In this document: piece after piece, positions 24,066 to 31,799 of the stretch | Numbering within the stretch: the first letter of the stretch is position 1 | How the letters are laid out: each line of letters opens with the position of its first letter | Assembly: GCA_934086775.1 (NCBI GenBank) | Contig: CAKOIJ010000006.1 | Location: 1-32,002, forward strand | Source: an uncultured Bacilli bacterium | GTDB lineage: Bacteria > Bacillota_I > Bacilli_A > RF39 > UBA660 | Length of the DNA: 32,002 bases | Direction: 5' to 3' | Position numbers and translations under genes: made by a program | The notes under the pieces: generated by a model | Seen by the model: only the letters and a program-made list of their open reading frames with translations | The model's database searches: none | What the model was told of the DNA's origin: nothing

Positions 24066-24134
24066 TTGATAATTGATATTTTTTAATATATAATTAAGTT
24101 GTTAGTTTGTTATATAAGAGAAAATAAATATAAT
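24066..24134 (+). promoter_or_regulatory. Two promoters ahead of the hairpin array and dinD
   Basis: Promoter 1: TTGATA (24066-24071) and TATAAT (24089-24094), spacer 17, near consensus. Promoter 2: TTGTTA (24107-24112) and TATAAT (24129-24134), spacer 16, with a start point near 24141, inside the first repeat. No LexA box of the Firmicute type was found by eye. A transcript from promoter 1 would carry all six hairpins in its 5' leader. Confidence 0.65.
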
Positions 24135-24136
24135 AT

Positions 24137-24394
24137 ACGATTTTGGTGTTTACACCTAAATCGTGGAAACCCAAGTGAAAATACGATTTTGGTGTTTACA
24201 CCTAAATCGTAGGAAACCAAGTGAAAATACGATTTTGGTGTTTACACCTAAATCGTGGAAAGCCAAGTGAAAATACGATTTTGGTGTTTACACCTAAATC
24301 GCGGAAACCCAAGTGAAAATACGATTTTGGTGTTTACACCTAAATCGTGGGAAACCAAGCAAAAATACGATTTTGGTGTTTACACCTAAATCGA
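24137..24394 (+). repeat. Six tandem 46-bp units, each with a 28-bp hairpin, ahead of dinD
   Basis: Copies of a 28-base element start at 24137, 24183, 24229, 24275, 24321 and 24367, exactly 46 bases apart. Each is an inverted repeat: left arm ACGATTTTGGTGT, TT, right arm ACACCTAAATCGT, which pairs at 12 of 13 positions with one retained T-T mismatch. The first 27 bases are identical in all six; only the last base varies (T, T, T, C, T, A). The 18-base A-rich linkers (for example GGAAACCCAAGTGAAAAT) vary at several positions. This pattern, hairpin fixed and linkers drifting, argues for selection on the hairpin. It is not a CRISPR, as linkers are short and near-identical. dinD starts 34 bases after the last repeat. 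Confidence 0.97.
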
Positions 24395-24428
24395 GGAAAA
24401 CCAAATAACAAATAAAGAAAGGACAATT

Positions 24429-25259
24429 ATGAGCAAATTAAAAGAAAATACACAAAAAAATTTTGAAGATATAAAGCATACAGATGAAAATGATAATGAA
24501 TATTGGAAAGCGAGAGAATTGCAAGAAATATTAGGTTATAAAGAATGGAGATATTTTTCAGGTGTAATTGAAAAAGCACAAGTTGCTTGCTCTCAATGTA
24601 ATAATAACATTACATCTCATTTTCTTGTTTATACTAAAATTATAACAGCAGGGAAAACAACAAAACCAATAATAGATTACAAATTGAGCAGATATGCATG
24701 CTATTTAATAGTACAAAATGCAAATCCAAAATTTAAAGCTGTTGCTTTAGGACAAACTTATTTTGCAATACAAACTAGGAAAATGGAATTAACCGAAGAA
24801 GAATATGAGCAACTAACAGAAGATGAAAAGAGGTTATATAGAAGAAAGCAAACAAGGGATGGCAACAAATTACTATATAAAATAGCAAGCAAAAAAGGAG
24901 TAAAGAACTTCGATAGATTTACAAATGCCGGATATAAAGGTCTTTATAATGGTGAAACTGCTGATGACATAGCTAAAAGAAAAGGATTAAGATATAGAGA
25001 AGATATTTTAGATAATATGAGTAGTGCAGAACTAGGAGCAAATATATTTAGAATAACTCAAACAGAAGCATTACTTGAGAAACAAAAAAGTCCGAATGAA
25101 AGCAACGCGACTAAAACACACTTTAAGGTTGGTAAAGCAGTTAGGGAGACTATAAAAAAATTGGGAGGTACAATGCCAGAAAAACTCCCTACACCAAAAA
25201 AATCATTAAAAGAACTTGAAAAAGAAGAACTAAAAATAATAAAAACAACTACAAAGTAA
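24429..25259 (+). CDS. dinD: DNA-damage-inducible protein D (DinD)
   Basis: E. coli DinD binds RecA filaments and takes them apart. This 276-residue protein (274 in E. coli) matches it along its length: WKARELQEILGYKEWRYF in the N-terminal Bro-N-like domain, LSRYACYLIVQNANP, GQTYFAIQTRKMEL, EDEKRLYRRKQ, NAGYKGLYNGETADDIAKRKG, SSAELGANIFRITQTE and KLGGTMPEKLPTPKKSLKEL. AAAGGA lies 8 bases before the ATG. It is transcribed alone, behind six hairpin repeats (24137-24394). dinD is scattered among bacteria and often horizontally spread; the codon use and AT-richness fit the flanks, so any transfer is old. Regulation by LexA is not visible; the repeats are the likely control site. Confidence 0.96.
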   Translation: MSKLKENTQKNFEDIKHTDENDNEYWKARELQEILGYKEWRYFSGVIEKAQVACSQCNNNITSHFLVYTKIITAGKTTKPIIDYKLSRYACYLIVQNANPKFKAVALGQTYFAIQTRKMELTEEEYEQLTEDEKRLYRRKQTRDGNKLLYKIASKKGVKNFDRFTNAGYKGLYNGETADDIAKRKGLRYREDILDNMSSAELGANIFRITQTEALLEKQKSPNESNATKTHFKVGKAVRETIKKLGGTMPEKLPTPKKSLKELEKEELKIIKTTTK

Positions 25260-25360
25260 AACTGAGTATAATTTATAAAATGCGAGTTCACGCTGACTAG
25301 AAAAGTTATTAAATCAAGTTATCTTGCTGCACAAAAATTATACATTAAATATGTTTATTC

Positions 25361-25401
25361 TTGATTTAAATGAATTTTAATCATTTAAAATCAATTATAA
25401 T
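25361..25401 (+). promoter_or_regulatory. Dyad and -10 element upstream of the HIT gene
   Basis: TTGATTTAAATGA (25361-25373) and TCATTTAAAATCAA (25381-25394) form a 13-bp inverted repeat with one extra A, directly followed by TATAAT (25396-25401). The dyad covers the -35 area, so it may be an operator. The stretch 25260-25360 shows no gene. Confidence 0.45.
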
Positions 25402-25427
25402 AAATAAACCATGTGAGGAGGTAAAAA

Positions 25428-25790
25428 ATGGAATGTTTATTTTGTAAAATAATTAATAATGAGGTAAGTAGCTATTCACTTTTTGAGGATAATACTTTAA
25501 AAATAATAATGGATGCTTTTCCTAATAGCCCAGGGCATATTTTAATAATACCTAAAGAACACTATGTAGATTTAACTGACATTGATGAAGAGGTTCTTAA
25601 AGAGATAATATCAAAGGCTAAGGAATATAAAAAAGTATTAGAAGAAAAATTAAACCCTGAAAGTATAATACTAGTTCAAAATAATGGTAAAGCACAGGAA
25701 ATAAAACATTTTCATATGCATTTAATACCTTATTATAAAGAAAAACCTACTAAAACAGTAGAAGAAATGTATGAAATTTTAAAGGGATAA
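25428..25790 (+). CDS. hit: HIT-family nucleotide hydrolase
   Basis: HIT proteins hydrolyse nucleotide phosphoramidates or related nucleotides. The 120-residue protein has the nucleophile motif HFHMHLIP (His94-x-His96-x-His98), the zinc-type CLFCKIIN at the N-terminus (Cys3, Cys6, His45 as likely ligands) and the nucleotide-binding region AFPNSPGHILIIPKEH. Length and order are those of the Bacillus Hit/HinT group. GGAGG before the ATG is a strong ribosome binding site. It is monocistronic with an exceptionally good terminator. Confidence 0.95.
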   Translation: MECLFCKIINNEVSSYSLFEDNTLKIIMDAFPNSPGHILIIPKEHYVDLTDIDEEVLKEIISKAKEYKKVLEEKLNPESIILVQNNGKAQEIKHFHMHLIPYYKEKPTKTVEEMYEILKG

Positions 25791-25822
25791 AATAAAAGAA
25801 GAGACGACTCTTCTTTTATTTT
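25789..25822. terminator. Bidirectional terminator between hit and the YjcZ-like genes
   Basis: A perfect 15-bp stem, AAAATAAAAGAAGAG (25789-25803) and CTCTTCTTTTATTTT (25808-25822), with an ACGA loop. T runs follow on both strands, so it can serve hit (plus) and the YjcZ-like genes (minus). Confidence 0.92.
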
Positions 25823-25828
25823 AGGTTA

Positions 25829-25945
25829 TTACCAACCTACAAAAGCTCCGAATATAATTGCTAGTAAGATGAATAGAATTAAGATTATAAAGAAACTATT
25901 TCCATAAGAATTTCCACATGGATTTGAATTACAACATGAGTTCAT
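25829..25945 (-). CDS. YjcZ-like small hydrophobic sporulation protein, 38 aa
   Basis: A short gene encodes MNSCCNSNPCGNSYG followed by one membrane span (roughly residues 18-36, FFIILILFILLAIIFG) and a short FVGW end. This is the layout of the YjcZ-family sporulation micro-proteins of Firmicutes (Gly/Asn/Cys-rich head, one helix, Gly/aromatic end). GGAGGTG lies 6 bases before the ATG, a very strong ribosome binding site. A near-identical partner follows (25964-26059), and the two share the NSCC start. Function is not known for the family; expression in spores is likely by analogy. Confidence 0.85.
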   Translation of the reverse strand: MNSCCNSNPCGNSYGNSFFIILILFILLAIIFGAFVGW

Positions 25946-25963
25946 TTATAACACCTCCTTAAA

Positions 25964-26059
25964 CTAGATAAATGCACCTAGTATGATTACTAATAAAATG
26001 AACAGTACTAAAGCAAATGCTGCTCCAGAAATTCCGTTATTTCCACAACATGAGTTCAC
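25964..26059 (-). CDS. Second YjcZ-like small hydrophobic protein, 31 aa (GTG start)
   Basis: The frame reads (GTG)NSCCGNNGISG followed by one membrane span ending ILGAFI and a TAG stop. It is closely related to the neighbour at 25829-25945, and 18 bases separate them, so they arose by tandem duplication and are co-transcribed. GTG is the start because AGGGGG lies 9 bases upstream, and no ATG is in frame. It lacks the final tryptophan of the first copy. Confidence 0.8.
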   Translation of the reverse strand: MNSCCGNNGISGAAFALVLFILLVIILGAFI

Positions 26060-26180
26060 TTAATCATTCCCCCTTTTTATCTTTACACTTTTATTATAAG
26101 CGAATAATTAAAAAGTGTGAGTGCTCTTACTTGTAATTTGCTGTTTTTTTTGCTAGAATAGTTATTGTTGGAGGTTATTT

Positions 26181-27134
26181 ATGAAGAAAAAAATATTTGT
26201 TGTTAGTATTTTAAGTTTAATTCTATTAACAGGATGCGCAACTAGTAAACTTGAGGATGGAAAGTCTTCAGTAGTTACTTTTAAAGAAGGTGGGATTAGT
26301 GCTGAAGTTTTATATAATACTTTAAAAGAAAAATATGGAACAGAAACAGTTATAAATCTTATTGATAAGGAACTTTTAAAGAGAGAGTATTCTGAAACAT
26401 CTGATTCAGAAAAAGCATACATTGAACAATATGTTAAAACATATAAAAATGAATGGAAAGATAATTTCACTACTAATTTAAGTACTTATTTTGGTGTATC
26501 ATCAGAAAAAGAATTTAGAGAATTTTTAAGTTTATCATATAGAAGAAGCTTATATGCAACTGACTATGCTAAAAGTATTGTTTCTGAAACAGAAATAAAT
26601 GATTACTATAAGGATCATCTTACAGGAGATATAACTGCAAAACATATTCTAATTAAGAGTAATGCTACTAGTAGTATGACAGATGCTGAAAAGAAAAAAG
26701 CAGAAGAAAAAGCTTTAAATTTAGCAAAAGACATTATTAAGAAATTAGATAATGGAGAGAGTTTTGAATCTTTAGCAAAAGAATATAGTGATGATGAAGG
26801 AACTAGTGAAAAAGGTGGGGTATTACCTACATTTAATGATAGAAGTAGTTATGATAAGAACTTCTTAAAAGAAGCTATTAAACTAGAAGTAAACAAGTAT
26901 ACTAAAGAACCAGTTAAGTCTAGTTATGGATATCACATAATATTTAAAACTAAAGAGGATTCTAAACCTGAACTTGATAAAGTTAAAGATAGTATAGTAG
27001 AAAAAATTGCTAACGAAAAAATAAGTGCTGACTCTTCATTTACTGCAAAGGCTTTAAAAGCTTTAAGAGAAAAATATGAAATGAAGATTACAGATAGTGA
27101 TTTAGAAAAAAAATATAACAAGATTTATGAATAA
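26181..27134 (+). CDS. prsA: PrsA-type peptidyl-prolyl isomerase lipoprotein
   Basis: PrsA folds secreted proteins on the outer face of the membrane. The protein (317 aa) has a lipoprotein signal with LTGC (Cys19 is the lipid site), an N-terminal chaperone part, and a parvulin domain (about 150-245) with AKHILIKSN, FESLAKEYSDDEGTSEKGG, and VKSSYGYHIIF, the standard rotamase motifs. A C-terminal helix (260-310) follows. GGAGG is about 8 bases before the ATG. It is monocistronic, with a long hairpin terminator. It may serve secreted wall enzymes such as the DacF- and VanY-like proteins of this window. Confidence 0.94.
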   Translation: MKKKIFVVSILSLILLTGCATSKLEDGKSSVVTFKEGGISAEVLYNTLKEKYGTETVINLIDKELLKREYSETSDSEKAYIEQYVKTYKNEWKDNFTTNLSTYFGVSSEKEFREFLSLSYRRSLYATDYAKSIVSETEINDYYKDHLTGDITAKHILIKSNATSSMTDAEKKKAEEKALNLAKDIIKKLDNGESFESLAKEYSDDEGTSEKGGVLPTFNDRSSYDKNFLKEAIKLEVNKYTKEPVKSSYGYHIIFKTKEDSKPELDKVKDSIVEKIANEKISADSSFTAKALKALREKYEMKITDSDLEKKYNKIYE

Positions 27135-27136
27135 AG

Positions 27137-27164
27137 AAATACTGAAGAATATTCTTCAGTATTT
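27137..27164. terminator. Bidirectional terminator between prsA and recX
   Basis: AAATACTGAAGA (27137-27148) and TCTTCAGTATTT (27153-27164) form a 12-bp perfect stem with an ATAT loop; T-rich tracts follow on both strands. Confidence 0.9.
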
Positions 27165-27917
27165 TTATTCATAATTTATATCACTAACTATAAAACCTTT
27201 TTTATATAAATGATTTTTAATTTGTTTTTTTAGAGCCTCTCCTTCATAATTTTTAGAGTATTTATCATATGCTTTTGACATTTCTTTTTTCATATTGTCG
27301 GTGTCATTATATTCTAAAGAATTAAGTTTACTACTTATTAAATCTTTGCCATAACCAAGGTTAAAAAGATCTATATTTAGTTTGTTTTTTATCATATACA
27401 AACTTTTTCCATTTAAAGAAGACATTCTCTTTTTTATAATCTTATCTATTTTATTACTCCAAACATCATCTTTAATAGTAAATAAATAATTATCAATGTC
27501 TTCTTCTTTAAGGCCAAGATTAAGTAAGTCTCTTTTGATTTTAAAAGGACCATAACTACTTAAATTAATTTTATCATTAGTATATGCCTCAATATAACTT
27601 TTTTCATTTAATAATCCTATTTCCTCTAATTTATTTATTACGTATTTAATAACATCATAGTTAAAGCCTTTTTTCTCTAAGTAATCATTTATTTCTTTTT
27701 CTGTCCTAAGCTTTGTTTCGATATAACTTAAGCTTAAATCATATGCTTCATAATATGTATTTTCATCAAGTATTTTTTCTAAAAGTGGTAAATCAATTTC
27801 TTTTTTTAATAGGAAGTTGTTTTTAATAATTACATCTTCATAAAGAATGATTTCTCCACTAGATGTAGTTACTTTATACCTGCCCCTTGGCATTTTCTTA
27901 TACTTTAAAATTTCCAT
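27165..27917 (-). CDS. recX: Regulatory protein RecX
   Basis: RecX binds RecA filaments and tempers their activity. The protein is helical throughout, with repeated three-helix units typical of RecX: SLSYIETKLRTEKEINDYL, EIGLLNEKSYIEAYTNDKI, SSYGPFKIKRDLLNLGLKEED, ending in EGEALKKQIKNHLYKKGFI. At 250 residues it is of the long type found in Firmicutes. I start at ATG 27917; the TTG at 27929 is also open, and neither has a clear ribosome binding site, so translation may depend on the upstream rpoZ. It is downstream of rpoZ on one transcript. No recA is in the window. Confidence 0.88.
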   Translation of the reverse strand: MEILKYKKMPRGRYKVTTSSGEIILYEDVIIKNNFLLKKEIDLPLLEKILDENTYYEAYDLSLSYIETKLRTEKEINDYLEKKGFNYDVIKYVINKLEEIGLLNEKSYIEAYTNDKINLSSYGPFKIKRDLLNLGLKEEDIDNYLFTIKDDVWSNKIDKIIKKRMSSLNGKSLYMIKNKLNIDLFNLGYGKDLISSKLNSLEYNDTDNMKKEMSKAYDKYSKNYEGEALKKQIKNHLYKKGFIVSDINYE

Positions 27918-27936
27918 TAAATATAACAAAAAAAGA

Positions 27937-28134
27937 TTATTCTTTTAATGTGATTAATCCCTTCTCTAATTCTTCTAAACTTCTTCCTATTTCCTTTTTA
28001 GAAACGTATTCACTTGGTTTCATTTGTAAATGACCAGTTTCTAAAATATCTTTACCTCTTCTAGCCGCGATGTGCACTAGTTTATATTTAGAGTCTACTA
28101 TAGTTAGTAATTTATCAATAGATGGGTATATCAT
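27937..28134 (-). CDS. rpoZ: RNA polymerase omega subunit
   Basis: The omega subunit helps assemble RNA polymerase around beta-prime. The 65-residue protein carries PSIDKLLTIVDSKYKLVHIA, ARRGKDI and KKEIGRSLEELEKGLI, the conserved order in the family (for example DSRYTLVVAAAKRARQI and ALEEIAAGKI in relatives). GGGAGAGTG before the ATG is a strong ribosome binding site. In most Firmicutes rpoZ follows gmk; here it is first in a two-gene unit with recX, and gmk is not in the window. Confidence 0.9.
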   Translation of the reverse strand: MIYPSIDKLLTIVDSKYKLVHIAARRGKDILETGHLQMKPSEYVSKKEIGRSLEELEKGLITLKE

Positions 28135-28158
28135 TTTTTCACTCTCCCTTACAATACT

Positions 28159-28187
28159 AATATACTATTTAATAAATTTTTATACAA
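28159..28187 (-). promoter_or_regulatory. Promoter of rpoZ-recX
   Basis: On the minus strand TTGTAT (28187-28182) and TATATT (28164-28159) are 17 bases apart, about 25 bases before the rpoZ start. Confidence 0.65.
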
Positions 28188-28219
28188 GTTTTTTATAATC
28201 TTTTTACAGAAAATTTACA

Positions 28220-30055
28220 TTAATCTACTAATTTGCGAAGCCCTCTTAATATTTCAACCATTGCCCATGTATCTTGTTTACAATATTCAATAAGTGCATG
28301 CTGTTTTCTCTCTCTTTCCTCTGTAGTCATATTATTATAATTTGCATATTGTACTAGTGCTTCTACACCATTACCTACTTCCATACCTTTATAAGTTAAA
28401 TCAGTAAATAAAGGTAATGTCTTTTTAATAGAAAACGAACCACTTTGAAGAGTATTATAATAGTTCATTGTTTCACACTCTTCTTCGCTAAAACCTTTTT
28501 CTTTATAAAGTTCTTTGTTATTATCAATTATTTCAAGTAAATCTCTTCCTGCTTCTCTAATGGCTAAAAGTTCTTTTTTATACATAGGAAACATATTTGC
28601 AAGTTCTTTAAGCCTTCCCTTTTCAAATGTAACATTCTGCGCTAACATGCATCCTCCAGTCTCAAGGATTGGTATTCTTTCTACTAACTCTTTAACCATT
28701 TCAAATCTTTCATCTTCGAGTGTTTTAGCTAAAAATACATAGTTATCCTTTTCTTTATCACATACACCTGGTGAAGTTTCTATATGAAGAGAAAATTCAA
28801 ATGGACTTTGATAATAAGGATGTTCTCCTTTAAATCTAGGTATTGGACATGGTAAAGTTTCAAAGTCTAAATGATATATTGGATAACTTAAACTTTCAAG
28901 TCCTGCTTTTATTTTCTCTTTATTTACATGAATATAATTATTATCATAACAATCTCTTTGTACTTTATGATTTGGGCTAGTAAGCCATTCTACTGGGATA
29001 TCTCCTAGTTTTAAATAACCATTATTTATTAAATCATATTTATCATATTTAACACCATTTAAATCTTTAAAACTAACAAATCTTTTATAATTAAAACTAG
29101 CATTTTTTTCAGGTACAGATTTAAAACATATAGGTTTAAATTTACATTCAGTATTCTTTTTAAGTGCGCATGCAGCACTTAATTTACAAGGAGATGCATC
29201 TCCCTCAAATATATATTTTTCTAAATTCATTCTTTCTAAATCTACAGTCTTTTGCATCATTAGAGTAATATCATTTATTTCATAAAAATCTATAATATTA
29301 TTTCCAAACATATCTCTATTAAATACTCTTTTGCCATCTTTAATAGTTCCGTCATATTCATACTCATTATTAAGGACAGCTAAATAGTAATTAACTTTTT
29401 TATTTATATTATTTTCTTTTAAATAACCTTCAATAAAATATCTTTGTACTGATAAATCAAATATATATTTACCTTCATCAGTAAATCTATTGAGAAGTTT
29501 ATTTAACTTTAAACTATAGTTTTTAGAAACACCACAATCTTTATTTAAATGATAAAAATTATCTGTTTTAATAAATAAAGGATACTTTTCTTTTTCAATT
29601 GAAAAATCTAAAGCTTTATATTTTCTACTAGTAGTAGCTTTAACTTCTATAATATTTATCTCATCATTAGATTCGTTATATATATCTACAAAACATAAAT
29701 ATTTTATACCATTTAAACTAAAATCAAAACTTTCTTGTCTATAAGTATCACTAGAATAAATTGTTTCTCCACCAAAAAGTCTTTCTACTTCCTTACCAGC
29801 TGTTAATTCAACCTCCTTGTAATAGGGCATCATAGCATTAAGTTGAATATCTATTTTTTCTAATTTATCAATTTCTCCGTCTTCAGTTTCTTCAAACATT
29901 GAATTAATAAGTTCCTTAAATTCGCTACTTTCTTCTTCTTTTAAGTATTCTTCTATAGTCATATCACTAGTTAATTTTTCTTTATGAACTTCTTCTAAAC
30001 TAGCATATCTCTTACATCTAGTATAATTTATAAATTCTGTTTTTGTAATTGCCAC
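28220..30055 (-). CDS. DUF2779-family fusion: Cas4-like nuclease plus DnaQ-like exonuclease
   Basis: The 611-residue protein has two nuclease parts. The N-terminal part (1-320) looks like a RecB/Cas4 PD-(D/E)xK enzyme: Asp124 in CFVDIYN, Glu137-x-Lys139 in IIEVKATT, and cysteines C14, C290, C296, C304 and C310 that could hold an iron-sulfur cluster, as in Cas4 and AddB. The C-terminal part (390-611), the DUF2779 domain, has the three exonuclease motifs HLDFETLP (Exo I, D397-x-E399), MLAQNVTFEKGRLKEL (Exo II) and YCKQDTWAMVEI (Exo III, Asp595). All key residues are present. It starts 8 bases after the stop of the UvrD-like helicase, so the two are one operon. Possible job: DNA end resection, AddAB-like. 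Confidence 0.85.
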   Translation of the reverse strand: MAITKTEFINYTRCKRYASLEEVHKEKLTSDMTIEEYLKEEESSEFKELINSMFEETEDGEIDKLEKIDIQLNAMMPYYKEVELTAGKEVERLFGGETIYSSDTYRQESFDFSLNGIKYLCFVDIYNESNDEINIIEVKATTSRKYKALDFSIEKEKYPLFIKTDNFYHLNKDCGVSKNYSLKLNKLLNRFTDEGKYIFDLSVQRYFIEGYLKENNINKKVNYYLAVLNNEYEYDGTIKDGKRVFNRDMFGNNIIDFYEINDITLMMQKTVDLERMNLEKYIFEGDASPCKLSAACALKKNTECKFKPICFKSVPEKNASFNYKRFVSFKDLNGVKYDKYDLINNGYLKLGDIPVEWLTSPNHKVQRDCYDNNYIHVNKEKIKAGLESLSYPIYHLDFETLPCPIPRFKGEHPYYQSPFEFSLHIETSPGVCDKEKDNYVFLAKTLEDERFEMVKELVERIPILETGGCMLAQNVTFEKGRLKELANMFPMYKKELLAIREAGRDLLEIIDNNKELYKEKGFSEEECETMNYYNTLQSGSFSIKKTLPLFTDLTYKGMEVGNGVEALVQYANYNNMTTEERERKQHALIEYCKQDTWAMVEILRGLRKLVD

Positions 30056-30063
30056 TTTACCAC

Positions 30064-31797
30064 CTACTTCTTCTTAATTATATCATATTTTTTAATTAAA
30101 CTATAAAGTTCCTTTAAAAACTTTGAACAATTATCTTTTTCTTCTAATAGAAAACACTTTGTTTTTGCTCTTGTGATGGCAACATAAAAAAGTCTTCTTT
30201 CTTCTGCAAAAGGGAAAGTATCACTGTTATCCAAGAGTAAATCAACAAATTTATCATCAATTATTTTACTTGGGAAACCCATACCTTTATCTTTATTATT
30301 TAAAACGAAAGTATAATCCCTTTCTAAACCTTTGGATTTATGTATTGTTAAAAATTCTATATCTAAGTCTACTCTTTTACCATATATTATTTCTATTTTG
30401 TTATTTCTATAGTTTATTAAAAATTCCTTATTACCTTTAATTAAATCTATATCAGTATTATATCTACCTAAAAAATATATAGTACTGTAATATGGCAGTG
30501 ATCCAAGTTTTTCTTCTAGTTTATCTTTATCTATAATTTCAAGTGGAAATATGCTGTTGTCTATTCCTTTAATAATCTTTTTTATTTGATTTTTATTCTT
30601 CATTATAAATTCGCCACTTATTTTAGCTAAGAGATTAGGAAATCTATAGGTAGTAGTTATTTTATTTATTTTTGTTTTTCCAAAATACTTTTCAAATTCA
30701 GTTATTAAACTGATATCACTACCACTAAATCTATAAATACTTTGAAAATCATCTCCAACACAAAATAGTTTATAATCTTTTTGTTTTCTTAAAGCTATTA
30801 ATAGATTATATCTAGACTTAGAAATATCTTGAAATTCATCTACTATTACATAATCATAGTTGTGAATATATTTGTTAGTATTAACTAAATATGTACTTAA
30901 ATTTATCATATCATTAAAATCTATTAAATTATTATCTTTTAAATATTTATTATATTCTTCATATATTGGTTTAATTAAATAGATTATACTCTTATTATTT
31001 TCTTCTAAGTCTTCTAAACTTAAATCATTACTTTTAATTAATGAAATAATTGTATAAAAATAATCTGATAAATTAAAAATAACATTAGTATTTTTATTAA
31101 ATATATTCCAAACTAAATTATAATTAATATTATTTAATTTAATATTCTTATTTTTTAGATATGAGATAAATTTGTTTAAATTGAATTCTTTTTCATACTT
31201 AATAAATAAATCATAATTAATAAGATAAAAATTATTATTAGTGTATTCATATATAATATTATTTAAATATAAGAAATAAGAAATAATAGTTTCTTCTTTA
31301 TGTTTAAATACTTCATCTTTAATTCCTGTTTTAATATTTAAAGCGTTTATTAAATAATTGATTAAATTAATTAAATATTCTCCATTATTAATTAATTTAT
31401 TTATAGAAGATATAATTATACTTCTCAAATCACCAGTAAATATTTTTACATCTTGATTAGTACCTTCTTTAATTATTTCTAAACCAAGTTTATGAAAGGT
31501 AGAAGCATTTATACTGATGTTTATTTCTTTTTCTATTCTTTCTTTCATTTCTTTAGCAGATAAATTAGTAAATGAAAGTACTAATATTTTACTAGGTAAA
31601 ATATGTTCTTTATAAATTAGATATTTTATTTTGCCTACTATTGTAGTTGTTTTACCGCTTCCGGCTCCTGCTATTACTAAAGTGGAATTATCACTTGTTA
31701 CAATAGAATTTATCTGCTCGTCATCTAATTCTCTATTTTCTACTTTACCTACTGTATTTCTAAATTCTTTTATTTTTTCATAATCAAATTTTTCCAT
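30064..31797 (-). CDS. UvrD/PcrA-type superfamily 1 DNA helicase
   Basis: This ATP-driven 3'-5' DNA helicase has every SF1A motif: Q-motif LDDEQINSI (24-32), Walker A AGAGSGKT (43-50), Ia LSFTNLSAKEM, Walker B VIVDEFQD (317-324), III GDDFQSIYRFSG (348-359), IV TYRF (383-386), V LTIHKSKGLE (482-491) and VI YVAITRAKT (538-546). At 577 residues it is shorter than PcrA (about 740), mostly by a smaller 2B region, so it is probably not the housekeeping UvrD. The ATG at 31797 lies 2 bases after the stop of the DUF1016 remnant, and the exonuclease fusion follows within 8 bases. Confidence 0.93.
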   Translation of the reverse strand: MEKFDYEKIKEFRNTVGKVENRELDDEQINSIVTSDNSTLVIAGAGSGKTTTIVGKIKYLIYKEHILPSKILVLSFTNLSAKEMKERIEKEINISINASTFHKLGLEIIKEGTNQDVKIFTGDLRSIIISSINKLINNGEYLINLINYLINALNIKTGIKDEVFKHKEETIISYFLYLNNIIYEYTNNNFYLINYDLFIKYEKEFNLNKFISYLKNKNIKLNNINYNLVWNIFNKNTNVIFNLSDYFYTIISLIKSNDLSLEDLEENNKSIIYLIKPIYEEYNKYLKDNNLIDFNDMINLSTYLVNTNKYIHNYDYVIVDEFQDISKSRYNLLIALRKQKDYKLFCVGDDFQSIYRFSGSDISLITEFEKYFGKTKINKITTTYRFPNLLAKISGEFIMKNKNQIKKIIKGIDNSIFPLEIIDKDKLEEKLGSLPYYSTIYFLGRYNTDIDLIKGNKEFLINYRNNKIEIIYGKRVDLDIEFLTIHKSKGLERDYTFVLNNKDKGMGFPSKIIDDKFVDLLLDNSDTFPFAEERRLFYVAITRAKTKCFLLEEKDNCSKFLKELYSLIKKYDIIKKK

Positions 31798-31799
31798 AA

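Noticed and set aside
24137..24394. CRISPR array
   Set aside because: The linkers are 18 bases and nearly identical, not unique 30-base spacers, and no cas operon is near (the Cas4-like fusion at 28220 is not part of one).
24066..24428. Firmicute-type LexA box for SOS control of dinD
   Set aside because: No CGAAC...GTTCG element was seen by eye near either promoter; the hairpins have a different sequence.
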